A stretch of 64,000 bases of DNA from Hirudo medicinalis (lineage: Eukaryota > Annelida > Clitellata > Hirudinida > Hirudinidae): assembly GCA_011800805.1 (NCBI GenBank), contig MPNW01000038.1:10059-74058 (forward strand). Direction: 5' to 3'. Of this stretch, positions 1 to 13,459 are shown one piece after another. Below the pieces are notes generated by a model, which was given only the letters and a program-made list of their open reading frames with translations, ran no database searches and was not told the origin of the DNA. Within the stretch, counting starts at the first letter, position 1, and every line of letters starts with the position of its first letter. A program made the position numbers and the translations under genes.

Positions 1-58
1 CAATAACTATAACAATAACAATAACAGCAGCAGCAACAACAACAACAACAACAACAAC

Positions 59-89
<31 letters not shown>

Positions 90-112
90 GGTTCAAAATG
101 CACTCCTACAAC
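1..112. repeat. CAA/TAA trinucleotide microsatellite in THSD7 intron
   Basis: Bases 1-92 are an almost pure run of CAA, then TAA units. It lies directly downstream (on the minus strand) of the exon ending at 113, inside an intron whose next exon is off the window. Confidence 0.85.
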
Positions 113-251
113 CGTAAACAATGAGTCCATCAGATCTTCTGCAAAGCAAGTCCGTGGAGTTGTTTCCGCTCTGAAGCTGCCAAGAAAATGTTGGACAGAA
201 GCCTCCAAAGCAGGACCGAGTCTCAATGAACTTTCCGTCACCCTTATCATT

Positions 252-283
<32 letters not shown>

Positions 284-374
284 CATCACCACCACCATCA
301 TCGCTATCATTATCATCACCACATGCAAGTCCATCCCTCCTCGTGACGTCATGGATTATCACTCTGCTACGAGT
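113..374 (-). other. THSD7 exon with Asp-rich repeat inserted in a thrombospondin domain
   Basis: One open exon of 87 codons plus one base. It starts TRSRVIIHDV, runs to a Cys-Gly, then has about 30 residues that are nearly all Asp with some Gly and Asn (bases about 235-325, a GAT/GAC trinucleotide run), then returns to family sequence at FIETRSCFGGFC. The flanking halves match adjacent parts of one THSD7 repeat, so the acidic tract interrupts a loop between conserved cysteines. The tract has no stop and keeps frame. A very short intron here is an alternative, but no polypyrimidine tract is seen. Confidence 0.7.
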
Positions 375-3300
375 CTGAAATCCTTCTGCAATCAAATGTT
401 TACAAATTTTATTTTCAATTCTTTCTCAACCTTTAAATTCATAACTAAAGAACTTAATATCATATTAATTACGTAACAAATAAAACCGGAACTCGCAACT
501 AAAAGCTACTGCTATAAATACTTTTATGTTGAATTACATAACAAGCCAACGTCATAACAGCGGAATAATCAGGTCATCTGATAAACTGCGTTTATGTTCA
601 GATTGGATTGTTTTCTAAAAATAATGGGGAACTATGAAATTAAATACGATAAAACATCGATTGTTGATGTTAAGCGGTCAACCCACCCACCAACTCAGAG
701 TGACAGGGTCTGTTGCAGGGGGACCATTGAGACCAGGGTGAAATTGAACAATCACCAGGACAAGCCACGTGGCATGATCGAGATGTCTGATGTTAAATTC
801 ATATTATAGTTAAGTTGAATTCATGTTGAAGTTACCACTCAAACATTATTAACGTATTAATTACAAATTATTGAAAGAATATTTATAAAGAATAATAACT
901 ACTAGAGAATCATTATCATTGAGAACAGTGCATTTTGAACACATTTGAAAGTACCTGAAATCCACTTTTCATGTTTGGATGGCAGAGTGCTTCATCAACC
1001 TGAGAACCTTCTGAGGACTGACATGTCACATTTCTGAACTCCACTCCATGTCCGCATGATCCTTCCTAAGATTTTTAAAACATTTACTTTATAAATTGTG
1101 GAAGAGTCATGCATTTATAGCATCAATATATTGATAAATGTCATGGCACCAGTTTAAATAAGAAGGTACTTGCTACAGATTCTTGAAATATTTAAATATT
1201 GACATGTTTTAAGGGAAACCTATCACAGGACTTTAATAATTACATAAAGTAATAAAATTCGGACTTTAATAATTACATAAAGTAATAAAAACGCTTGAAT
1301 TTAATAATAAGAAACTATTAAGAAACTTAATAAAGACCTCCACGAAGCACTGGGACCACTCTGATGCCTTCCACCTGAAATACTCCGTGAAGGGGCATGG
1401 TTTCATCTGGCTCAAGGCGTCCTCAGCGCATTGTCTGCCACCATGTCCAGGGTGAACGACCACCAACCTTGCCCTCTTCTGATAACCTGGCTGAGGCCCT
1501 GTGGCCTTATTAGGGCACTGCTGCCATGGTAACCATTCTGATATGACGCAATCCGTAGGACATGGTATGTAACAACTTCCTTCTGTGTCGGGCCGAAATG
1601 AAGGACCATGACTCTCAGTTTTGATGATCTGAAACAGAAATCGTGCATCTTGATTCACAATGATTTATTATTACAGTTATTATTATATTATTAAATTATC
1701 ATTATTATTATATTTTATTAGTAAAATTAAAAGTGATTTAAAAACCATATACTTCTTGGTGCAACGATCTTTCAGTCTTTGAACGTTCCGGTCTTCTTTC
1801 CCTGCAGAAATTCCAGGCCACCACGGCCTCATCGCTTTCACGGACGCAGTCCACCGGTCTTGTCCTTGTTCCTTCTCCACAGGTGGAGTTGATTCCAACC
1901 GGGAGACAGTTACCCCACCCTGCAACTTTCCACTTGAATGACTTGCAGAAGGCAAGGCCGGGATTGTGGCATCTCTCAAATTCCTCCAAGTGAGGACACG
2001 ATCCAACAGATTTTTGCCTCAGTATGGTGGGTGGCCGCACCACGGTCCTGAATCGTCTGCGTTTTTTGCCGCTAATACAACCCTGGAGTTCATAATATTT
2101 GTATTCTTTTAAAGATATTCGTTTGTTATTAATTTTTTAATATAATTTCATTTATAAAATGTAAAATATAAAATCATTAACATATTTTGAATAAACTAAT
2201 TCGATTTAATAAATCAGTGTGAAAACTTTAAAACTGAAACAAATTAATCACCTTAACGCTCTACAGCGTAATCAATATGAATATCCGAGCTTTAATATTC
2301 AACGATGTACCTCTTCACAGCCAATCCAGGTCGACCAATGAGAAACTACGCAATGTCCAGGACATGGAAGGTGGCAGTAAGTGGATGTTCCTGGCTTCAT
2401 CATGGCGTCACAATGTTTATCATCCCTCACTTCCTCTTCACCATTTGGGGAAACTCTCATGCACCTATTTCAAACATTAACATGTCAATTAATTTTATTC
2501 TGCTTGAAAAAATTTAATTGAAGTCAAAATATCTTTAAAAATAATTGCAAAACTTGAACAGAGTTGAAAGAATTAAGCATTAAAAACATAAATAAATGCT
2601 ATTTAATCACATTTCAATAAATTTCCATTTCCATCAATTCCTACCTCACCACCCTGGACCTGAGTCCTTCATCACAAGTGGAAATCCTCCCCGAAATTGG
2701 AACACACGAACTCCACTCTCCTGTCCTCCACTCGTATGACTCACAGGGCAGTTGGTCGTACGTTATCTGCTGCTCCTACGTTCAATCAACTGATCGATTG
2801 TATGACTTGTTGCATGCATTGCCTGACCTTTGCATTGCTCCTCTCACCTCTCCATTAACAATGGACTGCGGGCATTCCCTTCCACCGTCAAGACTTGACT
2901 CTACGAGGTATCTTGACCTTGATTTGGTGCATGACCCACATCTTTCCTTCGTTGAACATTCACTCCATTCGCTCCACTCGCTCATCTTACAATCGCGTGG
3001 ACAGAGGACGAAGCACATTTCTTTGACGAAATCTTTGTTTTAAACGACGAATATTTATGAATAAAAGTGGAAATATTTCATAAAAATCATTTGTAGTTGA
3101 ATCACCTTCACTTCCACACACAGACGCAGAAACGTTGGTTCTTCCGCCATCTTCTGAACAGGCGAGGGCATGGAACCTCCTCCCCGCGCCGCAAAACCCT
3201 TTTCCGGGCCTCAAAAGGTTCATGAGTTTGTTCTGACTTTTTGTTTGACCTTCTCTCGTGTTTCCTTCGTGATTTAAGTTCTTCTGAAATTCTCCAATAT

Positions 3301-4893
3301 CCTCCACATCTGCAACAAATAAACGCTTCAGGCAATTTCTTAGTTTCTCATTTGAACTTTGAACTTTGATTTTCTTTTCATATTTTGTGATTTTCATATT
3401 TTTTCCAAAATCGTGTTATTAATTATGAATAATATCTAAATTAATTTTATATCTTCAAATATTCATCAAATGCAAGTATGAAATGATGTAATAAAACTGA
3501 ATAATATCAAATATTTGACCTGCTTCTTCGTCTTCATCCACGATGCAAGAGGACCAAGAACCAACCATGACAACCTCGTAGTTGGGACATTCAGGGCAGT
3601 TCTCAGTTTCATCGAGAGGAAATCTCCTCACGTTGTCACAATCACTTTGTTTCGAAGATTCGTGTGGGTCTGGCGTAATAAATATAATATTCAACATTAT
3701 TTCATCAGGCACAAAATCATCTCCCATTCTAGTTTCATCTAAAATGTATTCTGACAGGGAGATAAGTAATGAAAATAAGCTGGCAACGTGGATGAATGGG
3801 TGTCTGCATTCGACAGAAACTTTTGAATGTTTGTGGCTTAGAGAGAAGTATTTTGAGAGTTAGGTAAAACAAAAACAAAGTTAATAGAATGTCATTTCAT
3901 AAATAAATACCGCGAACACATTACGGACATTATTGGAGGTCTTTAATAAAACCCTGCAATATTTGTTGCCAATAAACGATGTAATTTCTGAGCATACATA
4001 TGCATAATACATATTTATGTGTGTGTTATGTGCATGTTTATGCAATGCAACCATCTCGTCCATCTGATGAAAGAATAAATGAATGAATGAAAGTAATTTA
4101 CATTCGAGAGTTCTGCTTCTCCTTTTTGTTCCTCCACATCTTCTTGAACAGGCAGACCACTCATTCCACATGGAAAAGAGGCAGGAATGTTCTCTCCAGG
4201 TGTCTGAGGAGAGGAGGTCAACACCTGAATTGATTCTTGATTGGGATCCTTCTTGGCATTCAATGTTGCAACTGTGGATGCGGTCAGGTCCTCTGCCGAG
4301 TCTCGCTTCCAAACACTCCTCGTCAGGGACTGTTTCTCTTTTGTTTGACACGCATCTCACTTCTGACAAAATTTTATTTCTTCATTTAAGTAGATTTTAG
4401 GCAACTTTGGACTTGTTTTCAAAAAAAAGTTTAAAATTTCACGTCTAAGAAAAATTATCCGGACCAAAATTACGATTATTTAAATGTAAAGTTAATTCAA
4501 ACTAAGTGCAGTTAATTAATGTGATAAAGTAAGTAATTAAATAATCAATTCAATTAATGACCTCTGCTCCTTAGACCACTACCACATCTGTCCATGGTCC
4601 TCAAAACACACCTGCTCCACCTGGTTACCACCTGCCAGTGAACGTTTGGACATCGAGGCAAGTTCGTGCATAGACGGGTTTCTATGAGTGGAGGGCAGGA
4701 TTTCGTGCCCGACGAAGGGTCAGGGTTGGGTGACCTTACGATGAACCTTCTTCGTGTCTGAGTGGGAAGAAACTCAGCCTCGTCTGGATTTAATTAATTT
4801 TTTTTTAAGACTGTTTTAATAATTCAGTCAGTATTCACCATTAGTATAATATATTATTTAAGTGGAATAATAATTATGTAAATATTTTATAAC

Positions 4894-4930
<37 letters not shown>

Positions 4931-7900
4931 TCATGATGTCACTAAACAATTTCCCATTTTCATTGCACCTCTGATAAGTTCCTATTTAACATTGGTGATA
5001 CCAGTAATACTATAATTGATTTGTCTCACCAGAGTATTAATTCAAATTTATTGTTGAATAAAAATAATTAATTATTAAGTAATTATTTGAAGAACTTCCA
5101 CCTGAGATGCAGGTAACAGGACATGGTGACCACTCAGCAAACTTACTGACCAAGCACTCAGCGGGGCATTTTAAAGTACAACTTCTGTTGCTCTGTGGGA
5201 TGGCGTCGTTCAACCCTAGGCACCTAAGTGAACGTTATTGGATCAATTATAATTAGATGGAGTATCTTCTTTCTATCCGTTTCTAAACTAACCAACTCAC
5301 CAACGAAACCCAAACATTCTTTTGTAATAAATTATAGGTACATTTCCAATTTGTAAAAAAGCAATTCCTCTCGCTGGAAAGAAACCTACTTTCTAGAACC
5401 AACTTTGTCACCCGATGGTGTTCTGACACAGACGACTTCACGGTACTGATGACCCGAGCCACAGGTCTTTGAAGGATCAGAGGCAGGATGATCGGTGGTT
5501 GATGAGGCTGAGACGAAATTAGATGAAACTTTGCACGGCGCCCAAGGTCCAATTTTCCAGTGGTAAGTGACGCAGGAAAAGTCAAAACACCTTTCTTTTT
5601 CTAACAACATTCTGTGGGGGGGACACGAGACACCGTCTGTGAGGTTAGAAGATTATTGATAAGATTAGTAGCTTCAATGTAAAATTACTAAATATGCAAC
5701 ACAAACATTAGAGTAATTCAAAACATAAAACTATTTTGAAAATTATAAGATAAAACATCACCTTGACCAGAAACAGCGAGGACTTCCTTGAATCGAGTTC
5801 GATGTCCGTAACCACGACCTGACGAACATTTCCTCGAGCATGGCGACCACTCACTCCAGCCTGAAATGACACAATCATTGGCACAGGCCACGTGACAAAC
5901 CTCAAGTGACGAAGGTCGTGGGTCGCTGCATGATCGTGGAGGCATGTCGTCCTAATTGAATTTTAAATTAAAATTAATTTTAACAGAATTCTCTGATCAA
6001 ATTGTATTTTAATTCGTATTTTATTGGGGGCATTTTATTTACAACACGAAATAATGGCCAGTAACAACGTAAAAGTCCAGTTAATGAAGCGAACCCCCGA
6101 AATGCTGACACACTCGATGCTTCGATTTCTTGTACCTTCCCCACACTGCATGTCGGAATATTTGAATCTGCAATCCCCAGGTCTGTGACTGGTCACCCAA
6201 GAGTAGCAGGCTGAGTAGATGCAGGGATGAAGTTCGATGAGGTGGGGGCATGAAAGGTCCCCATATTTATCTTCCCTCACGACTTTTCGTGTTCTCCGCC
6301 TGTAACCTTCGATGAATGAATTTATTATTTGCTTGCGTCCATCGTAATTGTTATTAAATGTCTTCTCTTTAACGCATTACGCAATTACTTTTCGAGTGAA
6401 TGAAAATTAATAGGACTAAAGTGCAATTCATTGCTTCTTTAGAATTTCTGTCGAGATAAAGTGAAACAAAAACTCAGCAGAACAATTAGGGATGGGCGAA
6501 GACATCTTACGTGTCTCTATCGGAAGAAATTGATAAATTAAACTGCTGATTACTTGAAAGCTTCAAAATAGGCGTTCATGGTGATTGAGACAAAGAACTT
6601 GGGGCGCAACAAACGCCACCACCCCCCATTAACGCTCCTCGGTAACGACGATTGATGACGGAAAATGCATCTTCCACTTCTTCTCTTCCATCCTTCCAGG
6701 TTTTCAACAGCGGTCGATGAGATTTAACATAAATTTGTTACGGCTGCCTAACGAATTAATTTCCACTGAAGTAACGTGAAAGTACAAAAATCCTTCACGG
6801 TGTTTCAAAGACAAACGAAGCTAATGCAGAGTTGTTGAGTTTATGGCAATAATAATAAGACAGAAAATTGCCCGAAAAGAAAATAAAAACCTTAGCTTAA
6901 CTACCTCCGAGCGATATTGGGGTGTTAACAAGGCGGAAGTAAGGAACAAAGGCATTAAAATCGAGGCAACCGCCACAAACTAAAAAATTAAACGAATGTC
7001 CACCGACGAAAAAGGCGCCTGAGCGTGTCAAAGTGGAAAAGTAAAAAACGGCGAGGAAGGAATGTTTCCATCCATTACAGGGGATTACAGGCTGATGAAT
7101 TTCGCACGAGTAATAAACTGGAATAAAACAAAAGTGAGCGGTTTATTTCTGACTCTTTATTATCGTCCTTCATAATTTACAATTACCTGCCCCCAATATT
7201 TACTTCTGAAAGAGGAATTCAAGAAAACTTATTGCCGAGATTGAGATTATCACTAATAAAAATAGTAATACCGACAATAATAATTAACAAATAAACTGGT
7301 AATAATAGTTACTGCGAGAGGCAGATGCACTCGCACACAAGTCAACAAAGAGTCTTCTAACGAACGGAGGATTAAATTTGATCCCGGAATAAATTTTTCT
7401 CCGCCCGAAGCCCATAAATGGTGGAATTTTTGTCGTGAACGAAGTAACCAGGTAGATGGGTGGAGTTTAAGCTTTTCAGTTTTTGTCTTTGACGATTCCT
7501 ATCGACATCTTCCAATAATTCTTTAATTGCTGTTTTCACAGCCTTTTTAATTGCTCGGTTGGTTAATGACTCGAAAAGTGAACAAGTTGAAGTTTAGATT
7601 TATGGTGATACGAAAAACATTCGTCGAATTTAATTCTACCAAAAATCTTAAACATTGTTAAAAAAATAATTATTGCATCAGCGGTCTCAAGACCCTTCAG
7701 TTCGTTGAATAAATAGTATAGTATAAAAAAAAATTCTTAAAAAATATAATTGTAAATTGCTTGGTTATCATTAAAATATTTGTTTTAATTAATTGGCGGT
7801 GATATTGCAGACAGCACAACCCTATTCATACGACCTTTTTCGTGCTATGTATAAACAAGGCGTCGACGACCAAAATATATTAATAACTTCACCCAATTAT

Positions 7901-10900
7901 TATTCAATAATTTTACTCATCCTGTTATGAAATGGGCGCTAGTTTAAAAGTAGTTATCATCAACGATTCTGAGTTCATCGTTGGTGTTCAGTTTTGTACA
8001 TTATTCTGTCAGCATAAAGAATGAGTTATTTCAGCTGTTTAGTTGACATTCGGTTGTTTGTAAAGTTAAACAAGTGTGCTGTTTTTTCTTTCGCACCAAC
8101 TCCAAAACAATCAACAACTGCAGACAAGAAAATATTTCAATTGATGTCAGCTTCATGAAGCCTGGTGAATCATTATGATGTATGAACAATAAGTTGTGTT
8201 TCAAATACCTTCAATATATTCTCATGATGACAGAGGTTTTTAATGGAACAGGATTTTTTTTATTTATAGCAGGTTAATGCTAAGAAGGAAAAGTGTGATA
8301 GAAGCTATGTTGATGATAATGATGATATGATAGCGATGGTGGTGATGATGTAATTAGGTGTTATAAGATGACTCTAAAGATAAATTTGTAAGTGTAAATG
8401 TTGTGAAATTTCGATCTTCAATATTACGTAGCGAGCACTTGCAGCAACTAATATTATTATTGTTTCTCTGGTGATGTGTTATTGTGGCCCTGTGATGAAC
8501 CCTGGTCCTCAATACTATTGGACGACTGTTTTACGATTAGAAAACTCGCACGAGGATTTGTCAAGAAATGTGTTTGATGATATGAAATGAATAATATGCA
8601 AAAAATTCCTCTAAAAGTTAGTAAAGGTCAGATCACATGCAACAAACACATCATCCTACCTTCCTTAGTACCGTTCTTGTCCAGCCTGCAAATATCTGGC
8701 AAACAATCGCTCCATGGTGACCAATCAGATACTTGGCAATTTATAGGGCAGGGCAACTGACATGTCATTTTAAATTGGGGCAGGTCGCCTGTCAGGCACT
8801 TGAAGTCCGAAACGGGTGTGAGGTCTTCAAATGAAAATTTAGCTCCTCGATAAAAATAACATTGATACTAATAATAAAGCTATTTAATAAAAATATTAAC
8901 CTGTAATTAAGATAACAAGCAACTGTACCAGAGTAGAATTATCATGATAATATGTAATTATTTATTTGTTTAAAATACTGTTATTTAAAATATAAATATT
9001 CACCCTGGTCGACGCAAAGAACCTTCCTAGTTTTAGTACCCAAACCACACTGTGAGGATTCCCCTGATGACATCATACATTTTGTCCAATCACCCAACAG
9101 CCATCGGTACCTACACGGAGGGTTACGTATAAGCTACTCTAAGAATGTTTCTATATTTTGGTCCCAATTTGTACATTATTCATAGTTAACAGAGGTCAAA
9201 CAAGCAGCGCATTAATACAATTATCAATGGAAGTCCATTTACATATGAGCATAATAGAATGAACCACGTTACTCACTCTCCATGTTTTGTCTTATAAAAT
9301 TATTAAGGGAAACTTTTGATTTTAATAACATTAATATATAGCGTCATTAAGATAAACGTAATATTTTTTTTCTATTATTAATAAAATAATAAGAAGCATT
9401 AACGAATAATGTAAAATTGTTATTTAAGCAAACCTGTGACAGTCTTCCCCCAAATCTTGAGAAAAGGTCTGAACTTCACTCCACAAATATCTTGCTTGCC
9501 CCCGATAAGCTGATTGGTCGTACGTTGACCAATCGGAATGTTGGGCAAATGTTATCTCTGATTTTGGTTCGTCGAGGAGACACAAGTCACTTGTTGATGG
9601 TTTTTTTAAATGCGAACAGAAGCTGCAAGCAATGCATTATAAATATTATAATGATATTGTAGGTTATTAATATTAAATTATTTTGTCATACATTAATAAC
9701 AAATTCTTTCTTAATTTAATTCGAACAAGTAATTAACTTGCTTTTTGTCAACAACATCTCCCACGATGTTTATACAGGAAACACTTCTTCTTTTGTGTCC
9801 AATCACAGAGCTTTCATCCATGCCAGAACATCCCATCCATGCTCCAATCTTGAACTTGAAGTTTGTGTGACGCGGTTCTCTGCACTCAGATCTTTCGGGG
9901 CATGGTTCCACGTGGCTGAGGGCCGTCCCGTGACATTGCCTACCCTCGTTCGAAGGACCTATGAGCACCGTTCGATATCGGTAAATGTAAGCATCCCAAC
10001 ACGACTGACATGTTGATGGCTGACTGAAATCGGTGTGAACACAATATCGATGGCTTCCTTTAGGATCAGACCTCAGTTGAAAGTTTGTCATTCTCCGTTT
10101 CTCTTGCGAATCAGCCACATCATCGGAGGATTGGAAAGGTGATGATGATGATGATGTTTTTGCCTTTGTGCTGCTGACCAAATTATTTCTCTTTTCATCG
10201 TAACCTTCCTTTGCATCTGAGGTTGGATCGCAAACCCTGATTTCTTGAGGTTTTGGTTCAATGAAACTGCAGATGGTAGGACTTACGGAAAGTCTGCCTT
10301 CTTGAAATGAAAGTTGAGAATCGCGTTGAATAAAACGCTTTTCCGTAGCGACATGAAAAATGGTCACATCACTCTTTTTCTGACATTCTAATGAACACGA
10401 CACCTTCCTGAATGACAAACCGTACAGCGGACTGTTGTTTGAGTTCTTTTCAGTGCTTGGAGAATTTCTCGAGGCGCTGAAACTGGCGCCATTTTGAACT
10501 CTTTTGAAGGATTCGTCGTTGAAGAGAGGTCGGTGACGAGCCCTTCTGCAAGGAGACCAAGCACCGACTGCCCACGAGTATGTGAATCTGTGATATTCGC
10601 AATACTTGAAGCAGAACTTTGTTTGGTTAACGTACGGTGGTCGATTGATTGAATACGAATGATTGAAGGGTTGATGGTGTTCTCTTTGTTCATTCTGTTG
10701 ATGAGAACTTTCGTGCCAAATAGGATTGCTACCAATTGCTGATATGTCCGTAAATTTGCAGTAGTTCATGGGAAGGGCGTGCATTTCCAAAAGATGGGTG
10801 AAGTTGTGTTCATCGGGGGTGAGGTTACGAGGCAAACAAGCCACCTGCCTTCTCTGAATCCCTCCAGGACCGCATTGTGGAGCTTCACAGAAACCCCAAG

Positions 10901-11745
10901 GTCCTGAGAAAGAAGCGACAATTTGTCAGCCTCATTGCGTCAGAAATGAAAATGGAGGCATTCGTTCGCATCGTTGGGAAGATTGTCGAGAGGAGACGAA
11001 AACAATTAAAAATTCATTTCAATTCAAAGGAAGAAGAATGAAGGAGGAGTGATAAATCATCTCTGAAAAGAACAAGGGAGATAGCATGGATGTATTAAGA
11101 CAAATTAGTACGCAATTAACCTTGCACCAAGACGTGAGCACGTAGTATCAATGCCGTACATGGGGAGCTTCCATAAAATGGTACAAGTGAATGGGAAGTT
11201 ATTGGTTATTTCAAGACTTTAGCACGACCAACGTCGAATTGACTTCTATGTTGTCGTCGATTAATTGATAATTTCTTAGTTAATATTCACCCAAATAATT
11301 CGTTTGTATCACTTCATGTCACTGGTTTAACATCATTAAATCATACATCTTCTTCGTACTTGCAATGCGAATACAAATACATAGTTCAAATTGTTTGACA
11401 GCTTCGGGTTTTCACTTCAGATGTTTCAGTTTCGCTTTCATCTTGTACGAATGCCTCCAACGACAAACATTCTTCAAAAGACACGTGATTCCTCGAAATA
11501 ATTGCTCAATTTATTCAAGAATTTGAATATTAACTACCATTAAGTTGTTAATATCGTGATTAATGTCCGTAATTAACGAAATATCGAAATTAATTTTGAA
11601 AACGTGTAATATTATTAATATTAATATTGCAAAACGGCTCACCATATCTCACTTGATAAACATTGTTGTGACCCTCGACAAGAATTCCAAATAAAACAGA
11701 AGAAGTGAGAAACATCATTGAGATGATCGTCATCATCATCATCAT
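113..11745 (-). CDS. THSD7A: THSD7-type thrombospondin type-1 repeat membrane protein, 3' end outside window
   Basis: Cell-surface protein made of repeated thrombospondin type-1 domains; vertebrate THSD7A acts in endothelial migration and the podocyte surface. Exons by descending coordinate: 11745-11643, 10903-9727, 9622-9434, 9110-9004, 8824-8660, 6306-6095, 5951-5762, 5636-5390, 5223-5102, 4783-4562, 4362-4102, 3669-3520, 3309-3106, 3032-2848, 2775-2645, 2464-2311, 2082-1753, 1628-1338, 1065-955, 786-691, 374-113. Codon phase matches at every junction, giving about 1636 residues, close to the 1650-odd of vertebrate THSD7A. Visible signs: a hydrophobic signal peptide, then alternating repeats of two types, with CPxDC..WSxWSxC motifs (CPTDCVISEW, CPRDCKMSEW, CPGDCSISPW) and CxxYxW..WSxC motifs, R-x-R ladders, and a last repeat (ETRSCFGGFC, then CRRSDG) matching the final THSD7A repeat. 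The membrane segment and tail should lie left of base 1. The end of exon 2 uses a weak donor (GTTCGA) chosen by phase. A bigger intron separates 8660 from 6306. Confidence 0.88.
4897..4927. repeat. ATC microsatellite in THSD7 intron
   Basis: About ten uninterrupted ATC units in the intron between the exons 5223-5102 and 4783-4562. Same trinucleotide family as the runs that are coding at 235-325, 10141-10155 and 11731-11745. Confidence 0.85.
6307..8659. other. Largest internal THSD7 intron (apart from intron 1 after the signal exon, all others are under about 400 bp), no gene seen
   Basis: About 2.35 kb of AT-rich sequence between phase-1 junctions (donor after ...KNGTKEG, acceptor before GYRRRTRKV). 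I see no coding frame, RNA gene or clear mobile element. A short imperfect GAT run occurs near 8315-8350. Confidence 0.6.
11643..11745 (-). other. THSD7 first coding exon: signal peptide with a run of start codons
   Basis: Thirty-four codons plus one base. It begins with five consecutive ATG codons that are the coding part of a (CAT/ATG)n microsatellite, followed by a Thr-Ile-Ile-Ser-Met-Met-Phe-Leu core and a small-residue region ending near Val-Glu-Gly, as expected of a cleaved signal peptide. The donor is GTGAGC at phase 1, which joins in frame to the exon starting at 10903 (...VRY-G-PWGFC). An in-frame TGA lies ten codons upstream of the first ATG, so translation must start within this exon; which ATG is used cannot be told. 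Confidence 0.75.
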
Positions 11746-13103
11746 CAGGTGCTCTTTTAGAACCTCCAAGAATCAATTGAAGGTCATTCAACCTTTCTAC
11801 GGGAATTGCGTATTTTTACGACTTGTTTCATCAGCAAGTAATTCGTCTGATTCAGTTGTGATCCTAGTTTCTATTTGTTGAACCGATGATGATGATGATG
11901 ATGATGTACTTCAAATGATTGGAGCAAAAAACAGAATGGAGATGAGAGTAATTCTGTCAACCCTTTAAAAGTGAACGTTTTGTCCCTCTCTCTTTATCGA
12001 CATCTCTTTTCCTCTCTCTGATATCTTACCTGCATCTTACTCGTTCATTCATCCAGGTCATCAGGTGATCAACAGGTGCGTCTTCGCGTTTGATTGAATT
12101 GATGTCAGAGGTCACATGTTAAAAGTGAACTTCGTAGAACAAATGGAGCGAGTCCGATGTGGATTCCACTGAATTCAGGTGTTTTTCCTTCAATTCAGGT
12201 GTCCTTCATTCTAGTCACGTTGCACTCCGACATTGAATTTGTATCCGCTGCCTTCAGACGATGATTCCAGGTAATATATGGCAGAATATCATTTGCTAGA
12301 GACTGCCGGACGATAAATTGGACTGGGATGATGATGACGATGGTGATGGCGACTATGACGATGATGATGTTGACTACGATGACGATGATGGTGACGATGA
12401 TGATAATGATGGAAACTCTCAGCTTCGCGGTAAAGAATGGCGATTTCGCTCGCTGTAATCGAAATCATTGTCCATTGGACAGCATTATGTGTGATTTATT
12501 TGTCAGAGATCTGCTGAATTAAGAATTTGCACCATCTTATAAGTTCAAATTTTATCATTAACTGACTAATAACATCATCACTATTATTGACACCATCATC
12601 ATTATTGCTGCTATGATTAATATCGTGTCATCATCATCATCGTCGTCGTTGTTATTACGAGGGGGATAAACTCGCCCAGGAGCCTTAGGAAGCCAGAATC
12701 GCTCCGACCTCGCAGAACACGTTAATAAACAATTTGTACGATGATTTATGGACACGTGATGTGTTTGTTTTATCGCTCAGCAGAATCTTCCAACGTGTCT
12801 CAACAAAGAAATGGGACTTTAAAGGAGCGGATGCAATTTTGACTATACTTGACTTTTGCTCGGAGTTTTGAGTATTTCGTATGGACGTGTGATTGTGGCC
12901 ACAGTGTGTGGATGTGCCAGGATGTGGATGTGTCGATGAAGAGATGAAAAGCCACTGGAGTTATAAAGGGAAATAAGCCGTTGATGATCATTCGGAGGGT
13001 GAAATGTTATGGCGATGATTGCAGCAGTTATGATGATGATGGTTAAGGAAGGTATGATGATGATGATTTTAAATAATGTTACGATGGTGATGATGACTAT
13101 GAC

Positions 13104-13138
<35 letters not shown>

Positions 13139-13139
13139 C

Positions 13140-13203
<64 letters not shown>

Positions 13204-13380
13204 NNNNNNNNNNNNNNNNNNNNNNNNNNNNNNNNNNNNNNNNNNNNNNNNNNNNNNNNNNNNNNNNNNNNNNNNNNNNNNNNNNNNNNNNNNNNNNNNN
13301 NNNNNNNNNNNNNNNNNNNNNNNNNNNNNNNNNNNNNNNNNNNNNNNNNATTGTTATTATTATTATTATTATTAGTATTA

Positions 13381-13459
<79 letters not shown>

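Noticed and set aside
235..325. Reading the Asp-rich tract as an intron
   Set aside because: GT and AG dinucleotides exist but the piece would be about 75 bases with no polypyrimidine tract, while the frame is open throughout; kept as an alternative only.
2678..3043. 121-codon plus-strand frame
   Set aside because: Antisense shadow of two THSD7 exons (3032-2848 and 2775-2645) that have conserved thrombospondin motifs and matching phases.
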